A DNA stretch of 64,000 nucleotides from Bacteroidota bacterium (lineage in GTDB: Bacteria; Bacteroidota; Bacteroidia; 2-12-FULL-35-15): contig JAOQAE010000003.1 in the NCBI GenBank assembly GCA_025963725.1, forward strand, positions 620,001 to 684,000. The letters are read 5' to 3'. The first letter of the stretch is position 1. Each line of letters begins with the position of its first letter. A program made the translations under genes and the position numbers. The notes under the pieces were generated by a model that was given only the letters and a program-made list of their open reading frames with translations, did not search any database and was not told the origin of the DNA. Shown here piece after piece: positions 63,121-64,000 of this stretch.

Positions 63121-63767
63121 TGGATATTATTGAGCTGAATAAGAAATATCTTCCTTTAACTCCGCCGGAACGGATCAGGATGCTGTATACGGATTTCGAC
63201 AGGATCCTTTTCACATCTTCCTTCGGCACCACATCTGCATTTTTATTGCATTTGTTCAATACGGTAAACCCCGCTCAGGTGGTGCATTTCCTGGATACGA
63301 CCTATCATTTCAATGAAACGCATGCCTACAGGCAATTGCTCACTGATCTGCTGAAGCTGAAAGTGATCGAGGTGAAGCCGGAAGAATGGAAGAATACATT
63401 CACACAGCAGGATAAGACCTGGAACAGCGATCCCGACCTTTGCTGCTCCATCAACAAGGTAGAGCCGCTGGATAAGATCAAGCCGGGTTTCCAGGTGTGG
63501 GTGTCGGGACTGATGTCGTCACAGAACAAATACAGGGAGAATTTAAAGATCTTTGAAGAAAAGGATGGCATATTAAAATTTTTTCCGATCGTTGACCTTT
63601 CCGAGAAGGATGCTTACGATTACATACGGAAAAATAAGCTTCCCGAGCATCCGCTGCTGAAGGCCGGCTACAATTCCGTGGGCTGCTTTCATTGCACGGT
63701 GGCCGGAAAAGGCCGCAGCGGACGCTGGGTGAACAAATCGAAAACAGAATGCGGATTGCATTTGTAA
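63120..63767 (+). CDS. cysH: Assimilatory APS reductase (phosphoadenosine/adenosine phosphosulfate reductase family)
   Basis: This 215-residue enzyme reduces adenylylated sulfate to sulfite. It has the nucleotide-binding start FTSSFGTTSAFLLHL and DTTYHFNETHAY. Cys108-Cys109 and Cys189-x-x-Cys192 are the [4Fe-4S] ligands that mark APS rather than PAPS reductases. Catalytic Cys211 lies in KTECGLHL. It is slightly shorter than many family members but all motifs are present. The start overlaps the TauE/SafE stop by 1 nt (TAATG), and homoserine dehydrogenase follows 36 nt later. Confidence 0.94.
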   Translation: MDIIELNKKYLPLTPPERIRMLYTDFDRILFTSSFGTTSAFLLHLFNTVNPAQVVHFLDTTYHFNETHAYRQLLTDLLKLKVIEVKPEEWKNTFTQQDKTWNSDPDLCCSINKVEPLDKIKPGFQVWVSGLMSSQNKYRENLKIFEEKDGILKFFPIVDLSEKDAYDYIRKNKLPEHPLLKAGYNSVGCFHCTVAGKGRSGRWVNKSKTECGLHL

Positions 63768-63803
63768 GCACTGCTTATACTAACAGAATAAAAACAAATT
63801 GAT

Positions 63804-64000
63804 ATGGAAAATAAAAATATTACAATAGGATTATTCGGGTTCGGCTGTGTTGGCCAGGGACTGTATGATGTGCTGAACCATTCGCAGGGACTGAAGGCGA
63901 ACATCGAAAAGATCTGCGTAAAGGACAGGAACAAGAAGCGGAAGATCGCTGATGAATTTTTTACGTTCGATAAGGAAGAGATCCTGCAGCGCAACGGGCT
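63804..64000 (+). CDS. Homoserine dehydrogenase (N-terminal part, cut by window end)
   Basis: Only 65 residues are visible. They begin with MENKNITIGLFGFGCVGQGLYDVL, a Rossmann NAD(P)-binding start with GxGxxG typical of homoserine dehydrogenase, and continue with IEKICVKDRNKKRKI. The enzyme makes homoserine for methionine and threonine. Its place after cysH ties sulfide production to the carbon skeleton for methionine, in agreement with Met and Cys codons in the operon leader. The frame is open to the end of the window. Confidence 0.85.
   Translation, partial: MENKNITIGLFGFGCVGQGLYDVLNHSQGLKANIEKICVKDRNKKRKIADEFFTFDKEEILQRNG

Noticed and set aside
1-64000. tRNA or rRNA genes
   Set aside because: I looked for T-loop and acceptor-stem patterns in the gaps and found none. 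A computational scan is needed to exclude them fully.

Overview
The window is a stretch of a Bacteroidota chromosome. The evidence is promoters of the Bacteroidetes type (TTTG about 20 nt upstream of TAnnTTTG), secreted proteins with type IX secretion (T9SS) C-terminal sorting domains of both types, PKD/Ig/SprB repeat proteins, a GbsR-type regulator and a 14-subunit nuoA-N operon with a short NuoG. Family and order cannot be fixed from the sequence. No tRNA, rRNA, CRISPR array, transposase or phage gene was seen.

Layout. 1-420: tandem copies of a palindrome-rich REP-like repeat. 498-3686: a forward operon with a GbsR/MarR regulator, two paralogous small membrane proteins, a membrane-anchored SRPBCC protein, a DUF5519 protein and a second SRPBCC protein. 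3692-7543 (reverse): polyphosphate cluster of a SixA-like phosphatase, a lysine/alanine-rich H1-like protein, polyphosphate kinase and a Ppx/GppA enzyme. 7592-8392: secreted DNA/RNA endonuclease. 8600-39975: secretome island holding a 3154-residue PKD protein (T9SS type B), two very large Ig/SprB proteins, an M4 metalloprotease and two beta-propeller proteins (type A), with PhoH and small secreted or lipoprotein genes between them. 40245-55266: the nuo operon for respiratory complex I, in the order A-B-C-D-E-F-G-H-I-J-K-L-M-N. It is interrupted by a GldM-C-like secreted protein (A/B), an MNT-HEPN toxin-antitoxin pair (F/G) and a four-helix-bundle gene inside a 14-bp perfect inverted repeat (H/I), and its spacers carry several palindromic repeats. 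55423-61788: cvpA, two tandem T9SS proteins and a lipocalin. 61914-64000: start of a sulfur/methionine operon with a TauE/SafE exporter, APS reductase (cysH) and homoserine dehydrogenase (cut by the window end).

The strongest new observation is upstream of the sulfur operon. A Bacteroidetes-type promoter is followed by a 23-codon leader ORF ending in Met-Met-Cys-Cys-Met-Met-Cys-Phe, an antiterminator arm starting 5 nt after its stop codon, and a 13-bp intrinsic terminator that ends just before the first structural gene. This has all the parts of a ribosome-mediated transcription attenuator sensing Cys/Met supply. Second are the insertions and repeat boxes inside the nuo operon, especially the four-helix-bundle gene with terminal inverted repeats. 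Third is the higher-order repeat structure of the giant adhesin-like genes.
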